Assembly: GCF_009295825.1 (NCBI RefSeq)
Contig: NZ_WHKF01000004.1
Span: forward strand, 372,001 to 436,000
Length of the DNA: 64,000 bases
Origin: Marinifilum sp. N1E240
GTDB taxonomy: Bacteria > Bacteroidota > Bacteroidia > Bacteroidales > Marinifilaceae
Direction: 5' to 3'
A program made the position numbers and the translations under genes. Numbering within the stretch: the first letter of the stretch is position 1; each line of letters begins with the position of its first letter. The notes beneath the pieces are model-generated. The model did no database searches. It was given only the letters and a program-made list of their open reading frames with translations, and was not told the origin of the DNA. Below are positions 24,900 through 34,247 of this stretch, piece after piece.

Positions 24900-26003
24900 T
24901 TATCGAGGTGATATTAAAAATGATGGTTCATAATCATTAGGCAGAGTATTTACCAAGGAACGTTGCCCCATATCACCTCTTATCTCAAAAGATAAGTTTG
25001 AAGATGTACCATTAGGACGAACATCGAATTCTTTGCCCAGAGACATAAATGTTGTATTTGAATAAAAGTATTCCCCCATAGTAAGAGGCAACTGTTTAGG
25101 TCTTTGTTCATTGTCATAGTAATAGGTAACATTTAAAAGATCTTTGTTGAATTTATATCTTTTAAGATTGCGCTCCTCATAAGTTAGAGTAAATGCAGCT
25201 ACGGTTGAATCAGAATGGTGTTTTATTAAATAACCATTTGAATTTAGTTTCTTAAAATATAAACTGGTAAGAAAATGCCTTAGTGAACCATAGTAATGAC
25301 CTCTGCGATTGAGTGCAATGTTTTGTATATGAAGAGCGTTTTTAGTTGGTAAATTTTCATAAAAGTAAAATGCTGATAGTTTGTAACTATCTTCACCACT
25401 GATAGATTTTAATTTGACATTTTTCCCTCCGGGCTGTTGCTTTTTGCAGATACTAAAATCTTGTATTAAAACTTTTATTCGATATCCTAAATATCTGTTC
25501 TCGATGAGTAGTGGTGATTTGCAATAAGCGTGAAAATTATACTCGCTACGTTTAAACTTAAGTACCGAATCGTTAAGGATTTTTATTTGTTCCCGATCGG
25601 CATTTAACATGAAGTATTTGTAAAATAATCGAAGATTTTTACGCCTTAAATTTTTACCCTTTACTTTAACTTCGTTAATATTTCGCGAATTAAGTATGAG
25701 TTCAATATTTAAATGAGAAGCTGATGTTATTGTGAATACTCTGGATAGATAACTAACATGATTAACACCTAAATGACAAGGAATATAAGGGGATTTAATG
25801 CTAAACGTACCATCTTTTCCTGTCGTAGTTCCAATTGTAGTTCCTGAAATAAAAATTTCCACATTTTGAATGGGTTGCTTTGTGTGTTTGTTAATGATTT
25901 TCCCAGTAATTAATTTACTGTTTTTTTGAGCTAAAAGTGTATTGTTTAAACACAGCAGTAATATCATTGTAATGATTGTGTATTTGCTCACGTTACATTT
26001 CAT
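24900..26003 (-). CDS. CarboxypepD_reg-like domain outer-membrane protein
   Basis: A 367-residue protein with a signal peptide (residues 1-25) and an N-terminal carboxypeptidase-regulatory-like beta sandwich: KLITGKIINKHTKQPIQNVEIFISGTTIGTTTGKDGTFSIKS is the usual start of this Bacteroidota domain, which often precedes TonB receptors. No receptor barrel follows; the C-terminal 240 residues are an unnamed beta/helix domain (LRRKNLRLFYKYFMLNADREQIKIL). It is probably exported to the cell envelope. Function unknown. A dyad overlapping the promoter suggests regulation. Confidence 0.8.
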   Translation of the reverse strand: MKCNVSKYTIITMILLLCLNNTLLAQKNSKLITGKIINKHTKQPIQNVEIFISGTTIGTTTGKDGTFSIKSPYIPCHLGVNHVSYLSRVFTITSASHLNIELILNSRNINEVKVKGKNLRRKNLRLFYKYFMLNADREQIKILNDSVLKFKRSEYNFHAYCKSPLLIENRYLGYRIKVLIQDFSICKKQQPGGKNVKLKSISGEDSYKLSAFYFYENLPTKNALHIQNIALNRRGHYYGSLRHFLTSLYFKKLNSNGYLIKHHSDSTVAAFTLTYEERNLKRYKFNKDLLNVTYYYDNEQRPKQLPLTMGEYFYSNTTFMSLGKEFDVRPNGTSSNLSFEIRGDMGQRSLVNTLPNDYEPSFLISPR

Positions 26004-26050
26004 TTGGGTTGGATTTATAGTTTTAACTAGAGATTTGGGTTTGTTAAGTT

Positions 26051-26072
26051 GCTTATATTACCAAATATAAGC
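26051..26072. promoter_or_regulatory. perfect dyad over a minus-strand promoter
   Basis: GCTTATATT-N4-AATATAAGC is a perfect 9-bp inverted repeat, and it contains the minus-strand -7 box TATATTTG (26062-26069) of the gene starting at 26003. A protein bound here would block that promoter. Confidence 0.5.
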
Positions 26073-26142
26073 AAAATATACTGTTAATTAAGTGTGGATT
26101 ATTACTGCTACATAATAAATAATCATTGTAAATAGCAAATAA

Positions 26143-26169
26143 AAAACCACCTCAATAATGAGGTGGTTT
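26143..26169. terminator. bidirectional-looking terminator
   Basis: AAACCACCTCA/TGAGGTGGTTT with a four-base loop, downstream of the acyl-CoA dehydrogenase gene on the minus strand. Confidence 0.85.
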
Positions 26170-26192
26170 CGCACATAAGATATGTATTTGTT

Positions 26193-27683
26193 TTAAGCCA
26201 TTTCAATCCATGAACTTCCTTCGTTGTAGTTTTCTATGCTCGAAACTCCTTTGTTGATATGATAGGAGTTAATTAAATTGCTAATATCTTGCTGTAAGGA
26301 ATCAATACAATTTGTGATCAAATCTTTTCTAAAGCCTTTATCTTCCAAATCAAGAACAAAACCAGCAGAAACAATTCTACCCAAAGCTTTTCCTAAATCA
26401 ACCAATTTTCGTTGAGGAAGATCAAAATCAATTGAAAAGTTGATCTCTTTTTTAAAATACTCAGAAGCCTTATCAGTTAGATTAAATTCTTTTAGGAATT
26501 GAAAAAGATTGGTCTCCTTTTTTTTCTTCATTAGTTTAAGAATCATATCTGAAATTTGAGTGTAGAGCATTTCGTTGGCTCCTTCAAAAATCTGAAACGG
26601 TCTGCTATCCACAATTCCTCGTCCGCCAATATGACTTAAACGGTATCCTTTGGCTCCTGAAAGTTGTACCAAAGTTTGAGCTGCTTCCTGCATTAAATCG
26701 GTCACAACTGTTTTAATACTATTGGCTTCAATTCCATCGGTAGCTAAATTGTTTTCAAGGCCACTTTTGTTGCTACTACGCACACACAAAGCAGAACAAA
26801 TGGTGTAGGCAGATTGCATTTTAGAGATTTGGTGTTGCACTTGATCAAATGAAAGTAAACTCTTACCGCCAACAATCCTTGTTTTGCACTGATCAATGGC
26901 TTCATCCATTAATCGTTTGATAAAGCCTAGTCCCATACCAGGAAATTGCATTCTACTTCTGTGAAGAATGTCAAGCATCATTTTTACGCCTGAACTTTCT
27001 GGTTCTAATTTGTATTCTTGTGGAATTTGCACGTCAAGTTTATTTGTGCCATAAGGAATCATGTACAATCCTAGATTATCAAAATATTCCTCAACTACAA
27101 CTTGTTGGTTTTTTTGAGTTACATCGCAAATAAAAAAGTCAATGTCGCGTCCTAAATCTCCTTTTTCATTTTTTTGACGGGAAGTAATAAGCCAGAAGTC
27201 TGCTAATCCGGTTAATCCTTGCCAGTGTTTGGTTCCTTTAATATGGTAGCGATCATCGGTTTTTGTGTAATGGGTTTGCATGTTTAGGGCATCACTACCA
27301 AAATCAGGCTCGGTAATCATCAATCCACCCATTTGTTGTTTTTCCAGAAAGCGCTTGAAAATGCCATTTTTAACGGTATCATTCGCGTATTTTGCAACAG
27401 GCTCAAGAAACAAGGCAATATTTATACCTAGTGTTAGTGCCAATGGTAAGGACTCATATGCCGCCGATGATAGTATACCTAAACATTCTTTCACCTTAGC
27501 TCCACGTCCACCGTAATTTTCTGGAATGGCTACAGATAGAGGTGATCCAGACATTATCTCTCGCATTACCAATGGTGGAAAACCACGGTTTAAACTGAAT
27601 TTATTAATGTCATCTCGTTCGTAAAATACCGACTTTAGAGTTTGTTCAAACTCTTTTAAGTATTCAGAAAAGTTTTTAGTCAT
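26193..27683 (-). CDS. acyl-CoA dehydrogenase
   Basis: A 496-residue flavoprotein of the acyl-CoA dehydrogenase family, which makes a trans-2,3 double bond in acyl-CoA and passes electrons to ETF. The FAD/substrate region MITEPDFGSDAL and the C-terminal GGRGIVDSRPFQIFEGANEMLYTQ are typical; the last contains the region of the catalytic base and FAD contact. I use the ATG five codons after a GTG that would also be in frame. It is larger than the usual 380-400 residues, with an extra helical C-terminus. Substrate unknown; no other fatty-acid genes are nearby. A palindrome upstream may be an operator. Confidence 0.88.
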   Translation of the reverse strand: MTKNFSEYLKEFEQTLKSVFYERDDINKFSLNRGFPPLVMREIMSGSPLSVAIPENYGGRGAKVKECLGILSSAAYESLPLALTLGINIALFLEPVAKYANDTVKNGIFKRFLEKQQMGGLMITEPDFGSDALNMQTHYTKTDDRYHIKGTKHWQGLTGLADFWLITSRQKNEKGDLGRDIDFFICDVTQKNQQVVVEEYFDNLGLYMIPYGTNKLDVQIPQEYKLEPESSGVKMMLDILHRSRMQFPGMGLGFIKRLMDEAIDQCKTRIVGGKSLLSFDQVQHQISKMQSAYTICSALCVRSSNKSGLENNLATDGIEANSIKTVVTDLMQEAAQTLVQLSGAKGYRLSHIGGRGIVDSRPFQIFEGANEMLYTQISDMILKLMKKKKETNLFQFLKEFNLTDKASEYFKKEINFSIDFDLPQRKLVDLGKALGRIVSAGFVLDLEDKGFRKDLITNCIDSLQQDISNLINSYHINKGVSSIENYNEGSSWIEMA

Positions 27684-27708
27684 TTTATTATTCTCCACTT
27701 TTAATCAG

Positions 27709-27726
27709 GTCTAATTTAATTTAGAC
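27709..27726. promoter_or_regulatory. near-perfect palindrome upstream of the acyl-CoA dehydrogenase
   Basis: GTCTAATTTAATTTAGAC is an 18-bp palindrome with one mismatched pair, 25 bases before the start codon. Regulators of the TetR or MarR type bind such sites in fatty-acid genes. Confidence 0.4.
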
Positions 27727-27822
27727 GAGATAAAAATAGTTTTAATAAAAGACTTTGAGGTCTTTTTGTGTGTTTTATTCTTTATTTAGAAGAGTAAACT
27801 TGAATATGAATTTATTTTATAT

Positions 27823-28884
27823 TTAATTGAACGCCTCAGCAGCGGGTAGCAGTTCATTCTTAAAATTAAATAAAGCTTGGTTTTCCCAGCTCGAACCATT
27901 TTTCGATTCTGCTCCTTCGAAAGCCACATATTCAGCTCCCCAATAACAAAAACCAAGCGCATTCGTTACTTTGCAAATTTCTCGAACCTTTAAAAGAAAA
28001 TCCAATTGTCCGTTTGGAGTTGCAGGATAATCCGGTAAAATGAGTTGTTCTTCAAGACCTACAATATTATTCGTCCAATCGTTCCAAGACAAAGTAAAAG
28101 GATAGGCCGTTTCAGCAATAACTACCGATTTGTCATATTGATTTTTCAATTGAATGAGATTGGTTTTCAATTCATTTAAATCTTTCCCATGCCATAGGGG
28201 ATAATAGGAGAGAGCTATGATATCAAAATCTAAATGATTTAAATTAGAGAAGAATGATGAGGCGTAGGAATGACCGGCATAATGAAGCATAATTTTGCAT
28301 TCTGTATCAGAATCGCGAACCGCTTTAATACCTGATTTTACAAGTGTTTTAAATTGAGAAAAATTTGTATCAATATTTCCATGGGGAAATAAAAAACCTG
28401 AATTTATTTCATTTCCAATTTGTATGTAATCGGGTTGAATTTCATTCATAATCTTTGTTGTATAAGAATATACACTATCAGTAAGTTGTTCAAAATTTAA
28501 ATTCGACCAGGATTGTGGTATTTCTTGATTTGCAGGATCAGCCCAGGTATCGGAATAGTGTGCACAAATCCACACTTTTAAGCCTATAGACTTAGCTCTT
28601 TTTGATAGTGTTTTCACTTCTTCAAAAGCAGAATGTTTATTGACAGGCGAATGCCAGAGTCTAATCCGAACAGTATTTAATCCATTTTTTTTTTAAATAT
28701 TTAAGGCATCAGAAGTTATTCCATTATCTGTGAAAACAATATTTGATTCTTCAATTTGTGGTAAGAAGGATAAATCTACTCCCTTAATAAATTCGTTAAC
28801 AAGAGGAGGCTCTTCATTGTTGTTTTTAGAACAGGAACTTACTGTAAGACTCAATAGTAATAAAAAAATAAGCTTTGTGCGCAT
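27823..28884 (-). pseudogene. GH53 endo-beta-1,4-galactanase, interrupted by an in-frame stop
   Basis: A 353-codon frame with one TAA at codon 64. Both halves are in the same frame (28884 to 28693, then on to 27823) and read as one GH53 protein: lipoprotein signal (SSCSKNNNEE), GVDLSFLPQIEES, then after the stop KKNGLNTVRIRLWHSP, GNEINSGFLF with the acid-base Glu, and VIAETAYPF with the nucleophile Glu. GH53 enzymes cut beta-1,4-galactan, such as pectin side chains. A single base change, TTA to TAA, would explain the stop, which abuts ten A. So it is a recent nonsense mutation, a sequencing error in the homopolymer region, or a read-through case. A GTG at 28617 could allow the C-terminal part to be made without a signal. 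Confidence 0.82.
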
Positions 28885-29099
28885 AAAATGTTTTGAATTG
28901 AGGTAAATCTACGAATATTTTAAGATCAAATAAGCTCGTTTATAAAATGAGGCTAATTTGTGATTAATAAATCATTTGATAATTGACATTTTAAAAAGTG
29001 TTATTTCCCACTTTTTTATTAGATATAAGTTATTGTTTGCTACTAAATATTGTTGTAAATTAATGTTTCATTTAGTTGTTCATCAATACTTTATTAGCT

Positions 29100-31010
29100 A
29101 TGAAAATAAAAATTGCCTTTGCGAGTATGCTCATGCTTGCTACAATTATGTTGTCATGTACAACAAAAGAATCTAAAAAATCAAAAGTGGAAAAACCACC
29201 TACAATTGCCTTGGAAGATTTCTTTAAGAATCCTGAAAAAACCTCTTATCGTATTTCGCCGGAAGGAACGAAATTTTCTTATCGAGCGCCTTATCAGGAT
29301 CGCATGAATATTTTTGTACAGGAAATTGGTTCGGAAAAAGCTATTCAGATAACTTATGAAACAGATAGAGATATATCTGGTTATTTTTGGGCTAACGACA
29401 ATCGTATTCTGTATTTGAAAGATGACGGAGGGAACGAGAACTTCAAACTGTATGGAGTTGATATTGATGGGAAGAATTTAATTTGTTTTACCGACTTCGA
29501 AAATGTGAGAACAGGAATTATCGATCGTTTGGAAGCGATTCCCGATGAGATAATTATCTCGATGAATAAGCGTGATGCTCGTGTTTTTGATCCGTATCGA
29601 TTAAATATTGTTACAGGAGAATTAACGATGCTTTATGAAAATCCTGGTAATATAACAGGGTGGATGACAGATCATGATGGAAAACTAAGAATAGCAACTG
29701 CCGTTACCGATATGGTAAATGCTACTTTATTGTATCGTGATACTGAAAAAGACGAATTTAAGCCTGTCTTAACAACCAACTTTAAGGAAAGCATGTCTCC
29801 TCATTTTTTCACTTTCGATAATAAGATGTTATATGCCAGTTCTAATTTAGGAAGAGACAAGCAAGAAATTGTAATTTTTGATCCTAAGACAGGAAAAGAA
29901 GTGGAAACACTGTTTGCACACGAAATGGTAGATGTGGAAGGATTATCTTATTCTAAAAAGAGAAAGGTTTTGGCTTATGCTTCCTACACTACAGATTTAC
30001 ACCATTACAAAATGTTCGATAAAGAATTCGAAAAAATGTACAAGCGTGTGAAAAATGAATTGTCAGAATATGATTGTTATTTTACAAGTACAAATAAAGA
30101 TGAAGATAAATTTCTGGTAAGAACTTACAGTGATCGTTCTTTGGGAGCATACTATTTCTACGATAAAGATACAGACGAATTAAGTTTGATTCAGGAAGTG
30201 AGTCCTTGGCTTAATGAAAAGTATATGGCTAAAATGAAACCTATTAAGTACACCAGTCGCGATGGAAAAGCGATTCATGGTTATCTTACTTTGCCTGTAG
30301 GTGTAGAAGCTAAAAATTTACCTATCGTGATAAATCCTCATGGTGGTCCTTGGGCTAGAGATCATTGGGGTTTTAACCCGGAGATTCAGTTCCTGGCTAA
30401 TAGGGGATATGCTGTTTTACAGATGAACTTTAGAGGTTCAACGGGCTTTGGACGCGAATTTTGGGAATGTTCGTTTAAGCAATGGGGAAGAGCCATGCAG
30501 GATGATATTAGTGATGCGGTAAAATGGGCTATTGACGAAGGAATTGCGGACAAGGAAAAAGTGGCAATCTACGGTGGCAGTTATGGTGGATATGCAACTT
30601 TAGCAGGATTAGCATTTACGCCTGATTTGTATAAATGTGGTGTTGATTATGTAGGAGTGAGCAATATGTTTACTTTTATGAATACCATTCCACCTTACTG
30701 GGAACCTTATCGTCAAATGTTTTACGAAATGGCAGGTGATCCTGTAAAAGATAGTTTAATGTTGGCTGAAGTTTCGCCTGCCTTACATGCAGATAAAATT
30801 ACGGCTGCTTTATTTGTAGCTCAGGGAGCTAACGATCCTAGAGTTAACATCGATGAATCAGATCAGATGGTTGAAGCGATGAGAAAACGTGGTGTAGAGG
30901 TTGAATACATGGTGAAAGACAATGAGGGGCATGGTTTTCGTAATCAGGAAAACAGATATGATTTTTATCGCTCAATGGAGAAATTCTTAGGAACTCATTT
31001 GCAGCAATAA
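29100..31010 (+). CDS. S9-family prolyl oligopeptidase, lipoprotein
   Basis: A 636-residue serine peptidase of the S9 (prolyl oligopeptidase/dipeptidyl peptidase) family. The ATG at 29100 gives a lipoprotein signal ending in LSC; an upstream TTG would only lengthen it. The N-terminal beta-propeller covers about residues 40-370 and the alpha/beta hydrolase the rest. The catalytic triad is visible: Ser494 (GGSYGGYA), Asp579 (GANDPRVN) and His611 (EGHGFRN). It cleaves short peptides in the periplasm or on the cell surface. Single-gene unit with a terminator shared with the tRNA gene. Confidence 0.92.
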   Translation: MKIKIAFASMLMLATIMLSCTTKESKKSKVEKPPTIALEDFFKNPEKTSYRISPEGTKFSYRAPYQDRMNIFVQEIGSEKAIQITYETDRDISGYFWANDNRILYLKDDGGNENFKLYGVDIDGKNLICFTDFENVRTGIIDRLEAIPDEIIISMNKRDARVFDPYRLNIVTGELTMLYENPGNITGWMTDHDGKLRIATAVTDMVNATLLYRDTEKDEFKPVLTTNFKESMSPHFFTFDNKMLYASSNLGRDKQEIVIFDPKTGKEVETLFAHEMVDVEGLSYSKKRKVLAYASYTTDLHHYKMFDKEFEKMYKRVKNELSEYDCYFTSTNKDEDKFLVRTYSDRSLGAYYFYDKDTDELSLIQEVSPWLNEKYMAKMKPIKYTSRDGKAIHGYLTLPVGVEAKNLPIVINPHGGPWARDHWGFNPEIQFLANRGYAVLQMNFRGSTGFGREFWECSFKQWGRAMQDDISDAVKWAIDEGIADKEKVAIYGGSYGGYATLAGLAFTPDLYKCGVDYVGVSNMFTFMNTIPPYWEPYRQMFYEMAGDPVKDSLMLAEVSPALHADKITAALFVAQGANDPRVNIDESDQMVEAMRKRGVEVEYMVKDNEGHGFRNQENRYDFYRSMEKFLGTHLQQ

Positions 31011-31026
31011 TTAAAAGTTTGGAATA

Positions 31027-31060
31027 AAAAAAAACTCATCAATTTCTTGATGAGTTTTTT
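31027..31060. terminator. bidirectional terminator
   Basis: AAACTCATCAA/TTGATGAGTTT with A and T tracts, ending both the S9 peptidase gene and the tRNA-Arg gene on the minus strand. Confidence 0.88.
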
Positions 31061-31062
31061 TG

Positions 31063-31136
31063 TGAACACGGAGGGAGTCGAACCCCCAACCTCCTCGGCC
31101 GTAACGAGGTGCACTATCCAGTTATGCTACGCGTCC
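31063..31136 (-). tRNA. tRNA-Arg (ACG), copy 1
   Basis: The minus strand folds as a full cloverleaf: acceptor GGACGCG with CGTGTTC (three G-T pairs), D arm GCAT/GTGC, anticodon stem CCTCG/CGAGG with loop TTACGGC (anticodon ACG), and T arm GGGGG-TTCGACT-CCCTC. Length 74, discriminator A, no encoded CCA. It reads CGU/CGC/CGA codons after inosine modification. Confidence 0.95.
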
Positions 31137-31155
31137 GTTTCCTTAAAAAGGCGGT

Positions 31156-31164
31156 GCAAATATA
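31156..31164 (-). promoter_or_regulatory. -7 promoter box (TATATTTGC) of tRNA-Arg copy 1
   Basis: TATATTTGC on the minus strand, 20 bases before the tRNA. The sequence TGCACCGCCTT just after it is shared with copy 2. Confidence 0.75.
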
Positions 31165-31242
31165 AGAAATTTTAATTGTAATTTACAAACATCTGCGTTT
31201 ATTTTTACGATAAAAATTTCTGTTTGTTTTGCAAAACAGATA

Positions 31243-31272
31243 AAAAAACTTCGATAAACTATCGAAGTTTTT
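31243..31272. terminator. terminator of tRNA-Arg copy 2
   Basis: AACTTCGATA/TATCGAAGTT with A and T tracts; on the minus strand it follows copy 2. Confidence 0.85.
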
Positions 31273-31273
31273 G

Positions 31274-31347
31274 TGAACACGGAGGGAGTCGAACCCCCAA
31301 CCTCCACGGCCGTAACGTGGTGCACTATCCAGTTATGCTACGCGTCC
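31274..31347 (-). tRNA. tRNA-Arg (ACG), copy 2
   Basis: Identical to copy 1 except in the anticodon stem, which is CCACG/CGTGG instead of CCTCG/CGAGG: a compensated pair swap. Anticodon ACG is kept, length 74, no encoded CCA. Confidence 0.95.
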
Positions 31348-31368
31348 TTGTTTCCTCTGTAAGGCGGT

Positions 31369-31377
31369 GCAAATATA
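31369..31377 (-). promoter_or_regulatory. -7 promoter box (TATATTTGC) of tRNA-Arg copy 2
   Basis: TATATTTGC on the minus strand, the same distance from the tRNA as in copy 1 within a few bases. Confidence 0.75.
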
Positions 31378-31565
31378 GAGAAAAAAAAGTAGTGTTTGCA
31401 AGCCTTCCCATCATATTTCTGATAAAAAAACTGTATTTAATTTCGGGTTAAATCTTAAAAAACTCTAAATCTTTCATATAGGAAGCTGAGGATCGTGAAA
31501 AAAAACTAAATTTACTTTAATATAAATTTGAAGAGACAGGAAAAGCTAATGTTCTCGATGTTTTT

Positions 31566-31573
31566 TATATTTG
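31566..31573 (+). promoter_or_regulatory. -7 promoter box (TATATTTG) of the AsmA-like gene
   Basis: TATATTTG, 29 bases before the ATG at 31603. Confidence 0.6.
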
Positions 31574-31602
31574 TTATGTAAAAATTATTAAAACAAAACT
31601 GA

Positions 31603-34086
31603 ATGAAGAAATTTCTGAAAATATTCGGAGGATTGCTGGTTGTGCTTTTGGCACTTCTTATTGTTTTACCATACTTTTTTAAGGATCAAATTCTTGAGAA
31701 AGTAAAGACAGAAATCAATAATACTCTTGATGCAAAAGTTGAAATTGGAGGGATCTCTCTCTCGATGCTGAAGAACTTCCCAAATTTATATGTAGAACTT
31801 GAAAATGTAAGTGTAGTTGGCAAAAATGAATTTGCCGAAGATACATTGGCTTCAGTTGGAAGTTTATATACTGCGGTTGATTTGTCTTCAGCTTTATCAG
31901 GAAGTAAAATTGAGGTTGGAACCATTGTTTTAGCGAATTCTAAAATTAAGGCTAAGGTTTTGCAATCGGGAAAAGCCAATTGGGATATTGTAAAGTCGAG
32001 TGGAGAAGAGGAAGTAGTTGTTGAAGAAACGGGTGAAACTTCCGATTTTAAGGTAATATTTGAGGAGGTAAAGATTGAAAACTTTGCATTGATTTACGAT
32101 GATGCCAGTATGAAAACGGTATTGTCAGTTGCTGATCTAGATTTGGTTTTGAGTGGTGATTTCTCTGCAAAATCAACCAACTTAGATGTATTAACTACCG
32201 TTTCAGGAATTGATTTCGACTATGAAGAAACAAGATACTTGAATAAGGCAAAAGTTGACTTAAAAGCGATTCTTGCAGCTGATCTTGAGAATATGATCTT
32301 TACTTTTAAAGAGAACAAGCTTTCGATAAATGACCTGAGTTTTGGTATTGATGGTAAAGTGGGTATGATTGATGATGGTTATGATATGGATCTGAAGATG
32401 AATGCCAACAAAACAGATTTTAAATCTTTATTAGCCATGGTTCCTGATGTGTTCAAATCGGAAATGGAAGGTTTGGAAACAACTGGAAATTTGGAGTTGC
32501 ATGCGTTTGTAAAAGGGGAATACAAAGAAGAGAACTTTCCTGCTTTTGGAGCCAAGTTAAAAGTGAATGATGCCAATATTAAATATGCTGATTTACCTGA
32601 ATCAGTTAAATCTATCAATGTAGATGCTCAGGTGAATCACCCTGGTGGAGATTTGGATTTATTAACTGCCGATGTAAATTCATTCCATTTTGAAGTGGCA
32701 AACAATCCATTTAATGCGGAGCTTCATGTAAAGAATCCTATGACAGATCCATTATTAAGTGGACTCTTTAAAGGAGTGATCGATTTTGAAAAAATCAGAC
32801 ATGCTATTCCAATGGATAGTATTAAGATTTCGGGAATGGTAACCTCTGATGTATCTTTTAATGGCAGATACTCTTCGATTGAAAAAGAGCAATACGAAAA
32901 ATTCAGTGCAAAGGGTGATGTGAAATTGAACAATTTCGTTTTTACAACTCCCGATTTTCCTCAAGGGATAAAGATTATTAAATCAGTAATGGATTTTACC
33001 CCAAGATACATTAGCTTAAATTCATTCGATTCAAGAATTGGGAAAACGGACATTCAACTTAAAGGAAAAATTGAGAATTTTATTCCATATGCTATGAAGA
33101 ATGAAACCTTAAAAGGAACTTTTAACCTTACTTCAAATTCAATAGATTTAAATGAATTCATGACCGAAGAAGATGAAGCACAGGCTGAGAGTATCGATAC
33201 CATTCCTTTATCAGTAATTGAAATTCCTGCTAACTTGAACTTGAGACTGACTTCTAACATGAAAAACATTCGTTTCGATAAAATGGATATGAAGAATGTG
33301 AAGGGATTGATTGAGGTGAAGAATGCTACGGCAAGACTTACGAATTTGTCGATGGATATGCTAAAAGGAAATTTAACTTTAGATGGAGAATACAGCACCA
33401 GGAATATAGAAAGACCGACAACAAATTTTGGTATGGATATCAATAATTTTGATATCAATTCTGCTTATCATTCTTTAAGTATGATTAAGGAGATGATGCC
33501 AATAGCAATGAATTGCGAAGGAAAAGTTTCTTCTGATTTAATTGTTACAGCTGCTTTAGATAAAGAAATGAATCCTATACCAGCAAGTATGAATGGAAAA
33601 GGTTCATTGCATTCTCAAAAAATTCTGATTAAAGACAATAAAGCGTTTGATGCGTTGGCTAAAGCTTTAAAGAACGATCAGTACAAAAGGATATCGGTAA
33701 CAGAATTCAAAATGAATTTTGTAATTACGAATGGTAATGTTGAGGTGAAACCATTTAAGGCTAAGGTTGCTGGTCATCCTGCAACTATTTACGGCACACA
33801 ATCGGTTGATGGCAAGTTGGATTTTACTATGGATATGAAATTGCCTAAAGAAGAGCTTGGTAAAGAGGTGAATCAGTACTTTGATAAGTTACCTGGTATG
33901 GATAATGTTCCTGCTTTTGATGTTGCAGTTAAGATTAAGGGTACAGTTGATAAACCGGAAGTAAAGTTGGATTTAAGTAAGGCAATTAAACAGGCTCAAA
34001 AGGCGGTTGCTAAAGAATTGGAACGCAAAGCTAAAAAGGAATTGGAGAAAAAAGGAAAGGATCTTTTGAAGAAATTATTCAAGTAG
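31603..34086 (+). CDS. AsmA-family envelope protein
   Basis: An 827-residue protein with one N-terminal membrane helix (residues 6-26), then ILEKVKTEINNTLDAKVEIGGISLSMLKNFPNL, the typical AsmA start, and a long periplasmic beta-groove body. The C-terminal block (about residues 560-800) matches the AsmA-like C-terminal region, with a Lys-rich tail. Bridge-like lipid transport between membranes is known for some AsmA relatives and is inferred here. It is the second such protein in the window; the DUF748 gene at 6.5 kb is a separate branch. Monocistronic. Confidence 0.88.
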   Translation: MKKFLKIFGGLLVVLLALLIVLPYFFKDQILEKVKTEINNTLDAKVEIGGISLSMLKNFPNLYVELENVSVVGKNEFAEDTLASVGSLYTAVDLSSALSGSKIEVGTIVLANSKIKAKVLQSGKANWDIVKSSGEEEVVVEETGETSDFKVIFEEVKIENFALIYDDASMKTVLSVADLDLVLSGDFSAKSTNLDVLTTVSGIDFDYEETRYLNKAKVDLKAILAADLENMIFTFKENKLSINDLSFGIDGKVGMIDDGYDMDLKMNANKTDFKSLLAMVPDVFKSEMEGLETTGNLELHAFVKGEYKEENFPAFGAKLKVNDANIKYADLPESVKSINVDAQVNHPGGDLDLLTADVNSFHFEVANNPFNAELHVKNPMTDPLLSGLFKGVIDFEKIRHAIPMDSIKISGMVTSDVSFNGRYSSIEKEQYEKFSAKGDVKLNNFVFTTPDFPQGIKIIKSVMDFTPRYISLNSFDSRIGKTDIQLKGKIENFIPYAMKNETLKGTFNLTSNSIDLNEFMTEEDEAQAESIDTIPLSVIEIPANLNLRLTSNMKNIRFDKMDMKNVKGLIEVKNATARLTNLSMDMLKGNLTLDGEYSTRNIERPTTNFGMDINNFDINSAYHSLSMIKEMMPIAMNCEGKVSSDLIVTAALDKEMNPIPASMNGKGSLHSQKILIKDNKAFDALAKALKNDQYKRISVTEFKMNFVITNGNVEVKPFKAKVAGHPATIYGTQSVDGKLDFTMDMKLPKEELGKEVNQYFDKLPGMDNVPAFDVAVKIKGTVDKPEVKLDLSKAIKQAQKAVAKELERKAKKELEKKGKDLLKKLFK

Positions 34087-34123
34087 AAAGAGTTTAAATA
34101 AAAAATCATTTTTGTGATAAATG

Positions 34124-34154
34124 GCGGGTAATCAGATAGATTATCCGCTTTTTT
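34124..34154 (+). terminator. intrinsic terminator after the AsmA-like gene
   Basis: A 10-bp stem GCGGGTAATC/GATTATCCGC followed by a T run. Confidence 0.9.
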
Positions 34155-34247
34155 ATTGACGAAATGCCCAAAGACAAACTTTTTTAAAAGATCAGCGTAT
34201 TCTAAATTTTAATGAAGAGTTTAATTTTTATAAAACTGCTATTGACT

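Noticed and set aside
31224-31451. 75-codon plus-strand frame across tRNA-Arg copy 2
   Set aside because: The tRNA gene on the other strand explains the sequence; the frame is a shadow.
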